Shown here: positions 37,991 through 46,017 of the stretch, one piece after another
How the letters are laid out: every line of letters starts with the position of its first letter
How positions within the stretch are numbered: the first letter of the stretch is position 1
Source of the DNA: Kaistia granuli DSM 23481
GTDB taxonomy: Bacteria; Pseudomonadota; Alphaproteobacteria; Rhizobiales; Kaistiaceae
Length of the DNA: 64,000 nt
Assembly (NCBI RefSeq): GCF_000380505.1
Contig: NZ_AQYH01000008.1
Coordinates: 186,001-250,000, forward strand
Reading direction: 5' to 3'
Position numbers and translations under genes: made by a program
The notes under the pieces: generated by a model
What the model saw: the letters and a program-made list of their open reading frames with translations, nothing else
Told to the model about the DNA's origin: nothing
The model's database searches: none

Positions 37991-38818
37991 ATGCACACTC
38001 GAACCCTTCTGGCCGCTATTCTGCTGACATCGCTGGCACCGGGACTTACCGAGGCCAAGGAGCGGATCGCCGATACGAGGGATCTGCCGGTCGATCTGGA
38101 ACTGGTGCTCGCCGTCGATGTCTCGCGGTCCATGGACGCGGACGAACAGGCGCTGCAGAGGCTCGGCTACATCGCCGCGCTGCGCCATCCCGACGTCATC
38201 GCCGCGATTCAGTCAGGACCGCTCGGCCGGATCGCCATCACCTATTTCGAGTGGTCTGGCGCCAATGCGCAGCGGATCGTGGTGCCGTGGAGCGTGATCG
38301 AGGATGGCGAAGGGGCCGATGCCGTAGCGGCGCAGATCAGCCCCGGCGAAGTCTATGGCCGCTACGGCACCTCGATCTCCAGCAGCCTCGCCTTTGGCGC
38401 CTCCCTGTTCGACGGCAACGGCCTGGCCGGCGCGCGGCGAACGATCGACATCTCCGGCGACGGCCCCAACAATATGGGACCGCCGGTCACTCCCATCCGC
38501 GACGCGGTCATCGCGCGCGGGATCACCATCAACGGGCTCGCCATCACCTTGAGGAACCCGGGCGAGAGATCCGGCTCGAGCATCTTCGACATCGACAATC
38601 TCGACGCCTACTACCGGGACTGCGTCGTCGGCGGCGTCGGCGCCTTCACCGTCGCGGTGACGGCCGTCGAGCAGTTCGAGGAGGCGATCCGACGCAAGCT
38701 GGTGACCGAGATCGCGGTCCAGCCCCCGACGATCCTGCCGGTCGTCGATCGCCAGGAACTGCCAGTGACCGATTGCCTGATCGGCGAATCGAACACCAAG
38801 CCCAGGCTGTCGCGCTGA
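37991..38818 (+). CDS. DUF1194 secreted von Willebrand A-like protein
   Basis: The 275-residue protein has a signal peptide (MHTRTLLAAILLTSLAPGLTE) and a vWA-like fold: LELVLAVDVSRSMDADEQ carries the metal-ion DxSxS site, followed by GRIAITYFEWSG and TIDISGDGPNNMG. These define DUF1194, a family of alphaproteobacterial exported proteins of unknown function. CGGAG precedes the ATG at 37991; the frame is open further upstream without sense. Confidence 0.93.
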   Translation: MHTRTLLAAILLTSLAPGLTEAKERIADTRDLPVDLELVLAVDVSRSMDADEQALQRLGYIAALRHPDVIAAIQSGPLGRIAITYFEWSGANAQRIVVPWSVIEDGEGADAVAAQISPGEVYGRYGTSISSSLAFGASLFDGNGLAGARRTIDISGDGPNNMGPPVTPIRDAVIARGITINGLAITLRNPGERSGSSIFDIDNLDAYYRDCVVGGVGAFTVAVTAVEQFEEAIRRKLVTEIAVQPPTILPVVDRQELPVTDCLIGESNTKPRLSR

Positions 38819-38927
38819 ACCAGCGCTTGCCCGACCACCGATCGATCGCCAACCGAGACGGTTGCGCGAGCTGCCCGCCTTCGCCAAGGTGCGGTCGGTT
38901 CCCATCAACGGCAAGGCGATCGATCCC

Positions 38928-40163
38928 GTGCGCATCCTGCTCAGTCTCCTCCTGCTCCTCGTCGCCGCGCTGCCGGCAACCGCCCAGAATGCGAACCGGG
39001 CCCGGGTCGAGAAGCAGTTCCAGAACTGGCTGGCGACGACGGTGCGCGCTGACGCGGGCGCCCGCGGCGTCTCCGCCCGCACGCTCGACAGCGCGCTTTC
39101 CGGCCTGACGCTCGACTGGTCGCTGCCCGACCTGGCGCCGCCCGGCGCGCCGAAGAAGCACGAGGAGCCGCAGCGCCAGGCCGAGTTCTCCGGTCCCGCC
39201 CGCTATTTCAGCGAGGCGAAGGTGGCGGGGCTGGCCAATGGCGGCCGGACGCGGATGGGCAAATGGTCGAAGACGCTGGCGAAGATCGAGAAGACCTACG
39301 GCGTACCGGCCTCGATCGTCGTCGCCATCTGGGGTCGCGAATCCGGCTATGGCGCTGCGAAGCTGCCCTACCCGGCCGTCCGCGCGCTGGCGACGGAAGC
39401 CTTCATGGGCGCCCGCAAGGCCAATTTCTATCCCGAATTCCTCGCCGCGCTGCAGATCCTCGAGGGCGACCATATCCCGCTCGCCGAGATGAAGAGCTCG
39501 TGGGCGGGCGCCCTCGGCCAGCCGCAGTTCCTGCCGTCCAAATATCTCACCCTCGCGGTCGATTTCGACGGCGACGGCAAGCGCGACATCTGGAACTCGG
39601 TGCCCGACAGCCTCGCCTCGATCGCCAACTATCTGCGCCAGAACGGCTGGCAGCCCGGCGTCAACTGGGGTGTCGAGGTGATCGTGCCCGACACGGTCTC
39701 GTGCAGCCTGGAAGGACCCGAGCAGGGCAAGCCGCTGGCCGTCTGGCAGAAGATGGGCATCCAGCCGGTCGGCGGCGGCAAGCTGGCCGGACGCACACCC
39801 GATCGCATCGGCCATCTGCTGATGCCAGCCGGGCGGCATGGCCCCGCCTTCATCGTCTCCCCTAATTTCTACGTGCTGAAGAGCTACAACGAGTCCGACC
39901 TCTACGCGCTTTTCATCGGCCACCTGGCCGATCGTCTGCGCGGCGCCGGCGCCCTCAGCGCCGCCTGGGGCGATGTCGGCGGCTTCAAGCGCTCTGACGT
40001 CCGCGCCATGCAAGAACGGCTGGTGAAGCGCGGCGCCGATGTCGGCAAGGTGGACGGTCTGGTCGGCTTCAAGACGCGGATCTCGATCGGCGCCTGGCAG
40101 GAAGCGAACGGCCGGCAGGCGACCTGCTTCCCCGATGCCGGTCTGCTGAAGGCGATCCGCTGA
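38928..40163 (+). CDS. MltB-type lytic murein transglycosylase with peptidoglycan-binding domain
   Basis: The 411-residue periplasmic enzyme cleaves peptidoglycan with 1,6-anhydro product. The catalytic Glu is in AIWGRESGYGAAKLPYPAVRALATEA, followed by WAGALGQPQFLPSKY and DFDGDGKRDIWNSVPDSLASIANYL, the SLT_2 signature. A C-terminal peptidoglycan_binding_1 domain (DVRAMQERLVKRGADVGKVDGLVGFKT) ends the protein. The start is uncertain: GTG 38928 gives a clean signal peptide (MRILLSLLLLLVAALPATA); GTG 38889 or TTG 38862 would lengthen the N-terminus. Confidence 0.93.
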   Translation: MRILLSLLLLLVAALPATAQNANRARVEKQFQNWLATTVRADAGARGVSARTLDSALSGLTLDWSLPDLAPPGAPKKHEEPQRQAEFSGPARYFSEAKVAGLANGGRTRMGKWSKTLAKIEKTYGVPASIVVAIWGRESGYGAAKLPYPAVRALATEAFMGARKANFYPEFLAALQILEGDHIPLAEMKSSWAGALGQPQFLPSKYLTLAVDFDGDGKRDIWNSVPDSLASIANYLRQNGWQPGVNWGVEVIVPDTVSCSLEGPEQGKPLAVWQKMGIQPVGGGKLAGRTPDRIGHLLMPAGRHGPAFIVSPNFYVLKSYNESDLYALFIGHLADRLRGAGALSAAWGDVGGFKRSDVRAMQERLVKRGADVGKVDGLVGFKTRISIGAWQEANGRQATCFPDAGLLKAIR

Positions 40164-40277
40164 CGGGCGGCAACCCCGGCGCCACTGATGCAAAAACAGC
40201 GCGCCGCTGCGGAAGCAGCCTGCAGGCCCTACCGAATCGCCGCTAAAGGCGCTACGTTAACCATGTCATCAACAATC

Positions 40278-40290
40278 GAAAGGAGGTGGT
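40278..40290 (+). promoter_or_regulatory. Extended Shine-Dalgarno sequence
   Basis: GAAAGGAGGTGGTC is complementary to the 3' end of 16S rRNA (ACCUCCUUUC...) over nearly its whole length. GGAGG ends 7 bases before GTG 40294. No other gene in the window has such a complete match. Confidence 0.75.
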
Positions 40291-40293
40291 CTA

Positions 40294-40371
40294 GTGTCTC
40301 ATTGTCGTTCACCGCGTATGTCGGCTGCAATGGTCCGGATCTCTGCCTTCGTAGAGGTTTGCGCCGCGTGA
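40294..40371 (+). CDS. 25-residue ORF with extended Shine-Dalgarno, unknown function
   Basis: A GTG start 7 bases after the extended ribosome site opens a 25-codon ORF: MSHCRSPRMSAAMVRI, then SAFVEVCAA and TGA. The N-terminal half is basic; there are two Cys and three Met. It is followed after 43 bases by an intrinsic terminator, so it seems to be a transcription unit or a leader peptide in front of yaiI. I do not recognise the peptide. Translation is suggested only by the ribosome site. Confidence 0.5.
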   Translation: MSHCRSPRMSAAMVRISAFVEVCAA

Positions 40372-40414
40372 CCGGCTTTCCTCCGGCTTGATGCCGGGTC
40401 GCGGTCTGACAATG

Positions 40415-40451
40415 GAAGGGTCGCCCGGACGGGCGGCCCTTCTTCCATTTT
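40415..40451 (+). terminator. Terminator between the small ORF and yaiI
   Basis: GAAGGGTCGCCC-GGAC-GGGCGGCCCTTC, a 12-bp stem with one G-U pair, then TTCCATTTT. It ends just before the yaiI ATG (40461), so it may be an attenuator or the end of the small-ORF transcript. Confidence 0.8.
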
Positions 40452-40460
40452 GAGCATCGA

Positions 40461-40943
40461 ATGTCTGGTCCCAACGAAACTCGCCCCATCGAAATCTATG
40501 TCGATGCCGACGCCTGCCCGGTGAAGGCCGAAATCTACAAGGTCGCCGAACGGCACGGGCTCAAGGTCCATGTCGTCGCCAACACGCCGATCAGCATTCC
40601 CCGCGAGCCGTGGATCGAACGGGTCATCGTGCCGAGCGGCCCGGACATCGCCGACGACTGGATCGCCGAGCGCGTCAGCCGCGGCGACATCGTCGTCACC
40701 GCCGACATTCCCCTCGCCGATCGCTGCATCAAGGCGGGCGCCGACGTCATCGGCTCCAACGGCAAGCCCTTCACCGAAGCTTCGATCGGCAACGTGCTCG
40801 CCACCCGCAACCTGATGGAAGATCTGCGCTCGGCCGGCGCCGTCACCGGCGGCCCGCGCCCGTTCTCGCCGAAGGACCGCTCCGCCTTCCTGTCGGCGCT
40901 CGATCTCGCCATCGTCAGGCTGAAGCGGGCTGGATTCGGCTGA
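40461..40943 (+). CDS. yaiI: YaiI/YqxD family (DUF188) protein
   Basis: The 160-residue protein has the PIN-like YaiI fold: [23 protein letters not shown] (acidic residues of a putative metal site), [25 protein letters not shown] and [16 protein letters not shown], followed by [19 protein letters not shown]. All are conserved in the family. A nuclease role is suspected but unproven. It is preceded by a terminator-like hairpin; no separate promoter is seen after it. Confidence 0.93.
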   Translation: MSGPNETRPIEIYVDADACPVKAEIYKVAERHGLKVHVVANTPISIPREPWIERVIVPSGPDIADDWIAERVSRGDIVVTADIPLADRCIKAGADVIGSNGKPFTEASIGNVLATRNLMEDLRSAGAVTGGPRPFSPKDRSAFLSALDLAIVRLKRAGFG

Positions 40944-41114
40944 GAACGGCCGCTTCCGGACAGGTTTCGCCTGGAGGAGGCAGGGCTGTGACGGGGATCA
41001 CACCGGCACGGCTCTTCAACCGCTAGGTAACAATCACTGTCGTAGGATACTGTCGCGCTCATGCCCGCCGGGCGGGCGCTGTCCACGGCCGTTCCGACAA
41101 GACAAAGGCTCACT

Positions 41115-41942
41115 ATGAAGATTTCGAAGCTCCGCCTGCCGGCCCTTGCTCTCTCCGTCGCGCTCGCGGCCGGTCTGGGACAGGCCGAAGCTGCCACCTG
41201 CGGCAACAATCCGGCGCAGTTCGGCGCCTGGTTGAAGGAATTCAAGGCCGAGGCCGTTTCGGCCGGCATCTCGCGCTCGGTTGTCGACCAGGCGCTTTCC
41301 GGCGTCACCTACGACCCGCGCGTCATGAAGCTCGACCGCAACCAGAAGCATTTCAGCCAGCCCTTCGAAGTCTATGCGAAGCGCGTCGTCTCCCCCGGCC
41401 GCGTGGCCAGGGGCAAGAAGCTGATGCAGCAGTACAAGAGCACGCTCGACCGGATCGAGAAGCAGTACGGCGTCCCCGCGCCGATCCTGATCGCGATCTG
41501 GGGCATGGAGACCGATTTCGGCGCCGGCAGCGGCAACATGTCGACGATCCGCTCGCTCGCCACTCTCGCCTTCGATTGCCGCCGCAGCGATTTCTTCGAA
41601 GATCAGCTGATGGCCGCGCTGAAGATCGTCCAGCGCGGTGACCTGTCACCGGCGCAGATGAAGGGCGGCTGGGCCGGCGAAATCGGCCAGACCCAGTTCC
41701 TGCCCACCTCCTATGTCCGCTTCGCCGTCGATTTCGACCGCAACGGCCATGCCGATCTGCGCAACAGCCCGATCGACGTTCTCGCCTCCACCGCCAATTA
41801 TCTGAAGGGCTATGGCTGGCAGCGCGGCGGCAGCTGGGAAGAAGGCTCCCACAATTTCGGCGTCCTGCGCGAGTGGAACAAGGCCGGCGTCTACGCCAAG
41901 AGCGCAGCGCTCTTCGCCGACAAGCTGGTCGGCAAGCGCTAG
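41115..41942 (+). CDS. MltB-type lytic murein transglycosylase
   Basis: This second family member has 275 residues: signal peptide (LRLPALALSVALAAGLGQAEA), catalytic domain with AIWGMETDFGAGSGNMSTIRSLATLA, WAGEIGQTQFLPTSY and SPIDVLASTANYLKGYGW, and no peptidoglycan-binding domain. The start at 41115 has AAAGG before it. It is about 950 bases downstream of the first one and clearly paralogous to it. Confidence 0.93.
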   Translation: MKISKLRLPALALSVALAAGLGQAEAATCGNNPAQFGAWLKEFKAEAVSAGISRSVVDQALSGVTYDPRVMKLDRNQKHFSQPFEVYAKRVVSPGRVARGKKLMQQYKSTLDRIEKQYGVPAPILIAIWGMETDFGAGSGNMSTIRSLATLAFDCRRSDFFEDQLMAALKIVQRGDLSPAQMKGGWAGEIGQTQFLPTSYVRFAVDFDRNGHADLRNSPIDVLASTANYLKGYGWQRGGSWEEGSHNFGVLREWNKAGVYAKSAALFADKLVGKR

Positions 41943-42005
41943 TCCGGCCGGTCCACGCATCAGGGGACTTGCGATCGCCGCGGTTTCGACCGACAAACCG
42001 CGGCG

Positions 42006-43253
42006 ATGTCTGACACAACCTCCCCCCGATCCCGCTCCGTGGCGATCATCGGCGCCGGCCCGGCCGGCCTGATCGCCGCCGAGATGCTCGCCGCCGCCGG
42101 CCTCGCCGTCAGCGTGCACGACCGCATGCCGTCGGTCGGCCGCAAATTGCTGATGGCCGGCCGCGGCGGCCTGAATTTGACCCATAGCGAGCCGCTGGAG
42201 ACCTTCCTCGGCCGCTACGGTGCGTCGGCACCCCGCCTCGCTCCGCTGATCGAAGCCTTTCCGCCTGCAGCGCTGCGCGACTGGGCTGAGGCGCTCGGCG
42301 CGCCGACCTTCGTCGGCTCCAGCGGCCGCGTGTTCCCGAAATCCCTGAAGGCGTCGCCGCTGCTGCGGGCCTGGCTCCGCCGGCTCGACGGGCTCGGCGT
42401 CCGCTTCGCGCTGCGGGACGACTGGCAGGGCTTCGACGATGCGGGCCGCGCCATTGTCGTCCGGCCGGACGGCTCGACGGCCGCCATCGAGGCCGACGCC
42501 ACGCTGCTGGCGCTCGGCGGCGCCAGCTGGCCGCGCCTCGGCTCGAACGGCGCCTGGACCGGAATCCTCGCGGCGCGCGGCGTCGAGATGACACCGCTGC
42601 TTCCCGCCAATGTCGGCTTCCGCGCCGAGTGGTCGGAGCCTTTCCGGGCCCGCTTCGCCGGCACGCCGCTGAAGGCCCTGGCGGTCCGCTTCGAGGACAC
42701 CACCCTGCGCGGCGAAGCGATGGTCACCGCCTATGGTCTCGAAGGCGGCGTCATCTACGCGCTGTCGTCACGCCTGCGCGATGCGATCGAGCGCGACGGT
42801 TCCGCCACCCTCTCGCTCGACCTCGCGCCCGGACGCGACGCGGCGGAGCTCGCCGCCCGCATCGCCAGCCAGAAGCCCGGCCAGTCGCTGTCCAACCTGC
42901 TGCGCAAGGCGGCCCATCTCGCGCCGGTTGCCATCAATCTGATGCGCGAAGCCGGCGGCGGCCCCACCCTGCCCCGCGACGCCGAGGAACTCGCCGCGCT
43001 GATCAAGGCCGTGCCGATCCGGCTGACGGGCATCGAGGGCCTTGAGCGCGCCATCTCGACTGCCGGTGGCGTTGCCTGGAGCGGGCTCGACGACGGATTG
43101 ATGCTGAAGGCGATACCCGGCGTCTTCGTCGCCGGCGAGATGATCGACTGGGAGGCACCAACCGGCGGCTATCTGCTGCAGGCCTGCTTCGCAACCGGCA
43201 TCGCCGCGGCGAAGGGCGTTCTCGCCCGTCTGGACGCCGAACAGTCCGGCTGA
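42006..43253 (+). CDS. TIGR03862/HI0933-like flavoprotein
   Basis: The 415-residue protein has an N-terminal FAD-binding Rossmann motif (VAIIGAGPAGLIAAEMLAAAG), then SVGRKLLMAGRGGLNLTHSE, LLALGGASWPRLGSNG, and the C-terminal GVFVAGEMIDWEAPTGGYLLQACFATG, typical of the HI0933/YhiN group (TIGR03862). The physiological reaction of this group is not established. It lies 63 bases after the transglycosylase gene and converges on the ModE-like gene. Confidence 0.92.
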   Translation: MSDTTSPRSRSVAIIGAGPAGLIAAEMLAAAGLAVSVHDRMPSVGRKLLMAGRGGLNLTHSEPLETFLGRYGASAPRLAPLIEAFPPAALRDWAEALGAPTFVGSSGRVFPKSLKASPLLRAWLRRLDGLGVRFALRDDWQGFDDAGRAIVVRPDGSTAAIEADATLLALGGASWPRLGSNGAWTGILAARGVEMTPLLPANVGFRAEWSEPFRARFAGTPLKALAVRFEDTTLRGEAMVTAYGLEGGVIYALSSRLRDAIERDGSATLSLDLAPGRDAAELAARIASQKPGQSLSNLLRKAAHLAPVAINLMREAGGGPTLPRDAEELAALIKAVPIRLTGIEGLERAISTAGGVAWSGLDDGLMLKAIPGVFVAGEMIDWEAPTGGYLLQACFATGIAAAKGVLARLDAEQSG

Positions 43254-43267
43254 AACAAGCGTTCCGG

Positions 43268-43636
43268 CTACGCGCCGTCGTCGCGCATCAGGCCGCGCAG
43301 TTCCGCGACGCCGGCGGCGATGACGGCGTTCGCTTCCGCCTCCATGGCGCGGTAGCGGCCGAGCACCAGCCGTCCTGCTTCGGTCAGACGGGCGCTGCCG
43401 CCGCCGCCGCTGCCGCCCTTTTCCGTCTCGACCAGCGGATCGCGGAAGGCGGTGTTCATTTCCCGGACCAGCCCCCAGACCCGCTTCGGGCTCATGGCCA
43501 GACGCGCGCCCGCCGCCGCCAGCGATCCGCTTTCCTGGATCGCCTGCAGGAGATCCGCCTTGCCGGGCCCGAGCGCGAAGCCGGGCTTCAGGACGAGACG
43601 GAAGCGGAGACCCTCGGTCTGGTTGGGTAGGCGCAT
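43268..43636 (-). CDS. ModE-like winged-helix DNA-binding protein (no molybdate domain)
   Basis: The 122-residue protein matches the N-terminal domain of ModE: FALGPGKADLLQAIQESGSLAAAGARLAMSPKRVWGLVREMNTAF, then DPLVETEKGGSGGGGSARLTEAGRLVLGRY. The molybdate-binding TOBE tail of full ModE is missing, so any response to molybdate must come through another route. The start at 43636 places the domain at the N-terminus; no strong ribosome site is visible. modABC lies about 7.5 kb away with a perfect dyad upstream of modA, a possible target. Confidence 0.88.
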   Translation of the reverse strand: MRLPNQTEGLRFRLVLKPGFALGPGKADLLQAIQESGSLAAAGARLAMSPKRVWGLVREMNTAFRDPLVETEKGGSGGGGSARLTEAGRLVLGRYRAMEAEANAVIAAGVAELRGLMRDDGA

Positions 43637-43732
43637 GGGCAGGGATTCGCTTCGAGGGGACGGGAACCCGCATTGTCGCGCCGGCGCGCCGAACAGTCGA
43701 GGGCAGCCCGGCATTGGGGAGCCCACGACCGC

Positions 43733-43764
43733 AAGAAAGGCCGGGCGCCGCGAACGGCGCCCGG
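43733..43764 (-). terminator. Terminator of the sugar ABC permease gene
   Basis: On the minus strand CCGGGCGCCG-TTCG-CGGCGCCCGG (perfect 10-bp stem, UUCG loop) followed by CCTTTCTT, 6 bases after the permease stop. Confidence 0.85.
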
Positions 43765-43770
43765 AGACCA

Positions 43771-44766
43771 TCAATCCGACTGGCGGAAGCTGCGGATCCG
43801 GTCAAAGGCGACGGCGATGACGATGAAGCTGCCGACGAAGGCACCCTGCCAGAAGGTCGAGATGCCCAGCAGGATCAGGCTGTTGCGGATCACCTCGATC
43901 AGCGCCGCGCCGACCACCGCGCCGAACGCGGTACCGGTGCCGCCGGCGAGATTGGCGCCACCGATGACGGTTGCCGCGATCACGGTCAGTTCCATGCCGG
44001 TGCCCAGATTGGTCGTCACGCTGCCGAGCCAGCCGGTCATCAGCACGCCGGCGATGCCCGCCGTCAGCGCCGAGATCACATAGACCCCGACCTTGATGCG
44101 TCGCACCGGAACGCCGGTGAGGATCGCCGCCTGCTCATTGCCGCCAATGGCGAAGATGTGCCGGCCCCAGCCGGTCCAGCGGAAGACGAAACCGGCGATC
44201 AGCGCCATGATGGCGAGCACGATCAGCGGATTGGCGATGCCGAAGGTGGTGCCGCCGCCCAGCTGCAGCAGCAGCGCCTGGTCCGGCCCGAACTGGTAGA
44301 CCATCTTGTTGTTGGACAGCACCAGCGCCATGCTTCGCGCCACTGAAAGCATGCCGAGCGTCACCACGAAGGGTGGCATGCCGACATAGGCGATCAGCAC
44401 GCCGTTGACGACGCCGACGAGGATCGCCGCGACCAGCGCCGCCGCGATGCCGAGGCCGAGCGGATAGCCCGCGCTCATCACCAGGCCGGTAACGATCGCC
44501 GACAGGCAAAGCGTCGATCCGACGGACAGGTCGATGCCGCCGGAGATGATGACCACGGTCATGCCGATGGCGACGATGCCGACGAAAGCGAAGTTTCGCG
44601 TCACGTTGAACAGGTTGTTCTTGGTCGCGAACGTGTCGGTCATGAAGGTCAGCGCGATGCAGGCGAGCACCGCCGCCAGAAAGACCCAGAAGGTCTGGCG
44701 CGAGAGCAGCCAGCTCAGCGTGCTGTGCGTTTGCCGGTTGATGGTGTCGTCGAGCGAAACAGCCAT
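43771..44766 (-). CDS. Sugar ABC transporter permease (CUT2/RbsC family)
   Basis: The 331-residue integral membrane protein has about ten helices and the RbsC signatures NVTRNFAFVGIVAIGMTVVIISGGIDLSVGS, GMPPFVVTLGMLSVARS and IGGANLAGGTGTAFGAVVGA. It forms the channel for the sugar delivered by the binding protein at 46018. It follows the ATPase gene on the same strand (34-base gap), in one operon. Substrate is not determinable from the permease. Confidence 0.95.
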   Translation of the reverse strand: MAVSLDDTINRQTHSTLSWLLSRQTFWVFLAAVLACIALTFMTDTFATKNNLFNVTRNFAFVGIVAIGMTVVIISGGIDLSVGSTLCLSAIVTGLVMSAGYPLGLGIAAALVAAILVGVVNGVLIAYVGMPPFVVTLGMLSVARSMALVLSNNKMVYQFGPDQALLLQLGGGTTFGIANPLIVLAIMALIAGFVFRWTGWGRHIFAIGGNEQAAILTGVPVRRIKVGVYVISALTAGIAGVLMTGWLGSVTTNLGTGMELTVIAATVIGGANLAGGTGTAFGAVVGAALIEVIRNSLILLGISTFWQGAFVGSFIVIAVAFDRIRSFRQSD

Positions 44767-44800
44767 GTTGTAACGTCCTCCCTCTCCATTTCGCTCGATG

Positions 44801-45541
44801 TCAGGCGCGCTCGAGCGCGCCGGTGATCAAGGCCGTCACTTCTTCCGGCGAGCTCTTGGCGATCTCCTTGTCCGCCACCTTGGTGCCGCGCCGCAGCACG
44901 ACGATCCGGTCGCAGACCGAGAAGACGTCCGGCATGCGGTGGCTGATCAGGATGACGGCGATGCCCTGGTCGCGCAGGCGACGGATGAGGTTGAGCACCT
45001 CCGCCACCTGGCGCACGCTGATCGCCGCCGTCGGCTCGTCCATCAGCACGATCTTCGAATCGGAGAGGCGCGTACGGGCGATCGCCACCGCCTGGCGCTG
45101 GCCACCCGACATCTGCTTGACCAGATCGCGCGGCCGCGTCTCGGACTTCAGCTCCTTGAACAGCTCGGCGGCGCGCTTGTACATCGTCGCATAGTCGAGG
45201 ATGCGCAGCGGCCAGACCCCGCGCCGAAGCTCCCTGCCGAGAAAGACATTGGCGGCGGCAGTCAGATTGTTGCAGAGCGCGAGGTCCTGATAGACGACCT
45301 CGATGCCGCTCTCGCGCGCCTCGACCGGCTTGTGGAAATGGACTTCGCGATCCTGGACGCGGATCGTGCCGTGCGACGGCGGAAAATTGCCGGCGATGAT
45401 CTTCACCAGCGTCGATTTTCCCGCGCCATTGTCGCCCATGAGACCGACCACGGCGCCCGGCTCGATGGTGAGCGAGACGTCGTTCAGGGCCTGAATCGCC
45501 CCGAAATGCTTCGATATTCCCTTGAGTTCCAGGACAGTCAT
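44801..45541 (-). CDS. Sugar ABC transporter ATP-binding protein (single-domain CUT2 type)
   Basis: The 246-residue ATPase has Walker A MGDNGAGKSTLVKII, signature MSGGQRQAVAIAR, Walker B KIVLMDEPTAA and the H-loop ISHRMPDV. Most CUT2 ATPases are fused duplicates of about 500 residues; this one is a single domain like FrcA of rhizobia. The start at 45541 follows GGGAGGAGCGCCGGG. It is the first gene of the minus-strand operon and divergent from the binding-protein gene. Confidence 0.94.
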   Translation of the reverse strand: MTVLELKGISKHFGAIQALNDVSLTIEPGAVVGLMGDNGAGKSTLVKIIAGNFPPSHGTIRVQDREVHFHKPVEARESGIEVVYQDLALCNNLTAAANVFLGRELRRGVWPLRILDYATMYKRAAELFKELKSETRPRDLVKQMSGGQRQAVAIARTRLSDSKIVLMDEPTAAISVRQVAEVLNLIRRLRDQGIAVILISHRMPDVFSVCDRIVVLRRGTKVADKEIAKSSPEEVTALITGALERA

Positions 45542-45792
45542 CCCGGCGCTCCTCCCTGCCACGCAGGCCGTTGATCGGCCCGTCGTTCACCCTTCCGGAG
45601 CGGCGACGCCGCCCAGGCTCCTGATTTTACCCTTATTGACGCGCCGCATCGCCGTCAACTTGAACATCAGACAAATAGACAGCACCTCGCGCAAAGGTAA
45701 CAAAATCGACATCTCGGCCAACTCGGAAATTACAGTGCCGACACAGCGCTTTTCCCAATAACCAAATGGATATCAGCGCCTTGTCCACTTTG

Positions 45793-45824
45793 ATTGCAAC
45801 GCACAATATTTAGATTGCACTGCG
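45793..45824. promoter_or_regulatory. ATTGCA direct repeats in the divergent control region
   Basis: ATTGCAACGC (45793) and ATTGCACTGCG (45814) are spaced exactly 21 bases, two turns of the helix, as for a dimeric activator or repressor. The 476-base gap between the ATPase and binding-protein genes is AT-rich compared with its surroundings. Confidence 0.35.
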
Positions 45825-45828
45825 TCAT

Positions 45829-45838
45829 AAACCGGTTT
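45829..45838. promoter_or_regulatory. AAACCGGTTT palindrome (LacI-type operator-like)
   Basis: A perfect 10-bp palindrome with a central CG, the shape favoured by LacI-family repressors, placed 16 bases upstream of the putative -35 box of the binding-protein gene. No regulator gene of that family is adjacent. Confidence 0.4.
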
Positions 45839-45854
45839 CATAGGATTAATCGGA

Positions 45855-45883
45855 TTGACTTTGTTCGAATTCGGAATTTAGTT
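45855..45883 (+). promoter_or_regulatory. Promoter of the sugar-binding protein gene
   Basis: TTGACT (45855-45860), 17-base spacer, TTAGTT (45878-45883). The -10 box is weak, consistent with regulation. The leader would be about 128 bases. Confidence 0.5.
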
Positions 45884-46017
45884 GGAGCGTGCCTGTTCGG
45901 GAAGCGGGCCAAACGGCCCTGCCAGCGCGATCACCGGGATACATCGGGGAGCGTCGGCGGAGGCCCCAATCGGCCGCACCGATCGGCACGATGCTTTTAA
46001 TGTCTCGGGAGGAGACC

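Noticed and set aside
37789-38133. 115-codon extension of the MFS gene
   Set aside because: Arg/Ser-rich, overlaps the DUF1194 leader antisense, and would displace the first transmembrane helix from the N-terminus.
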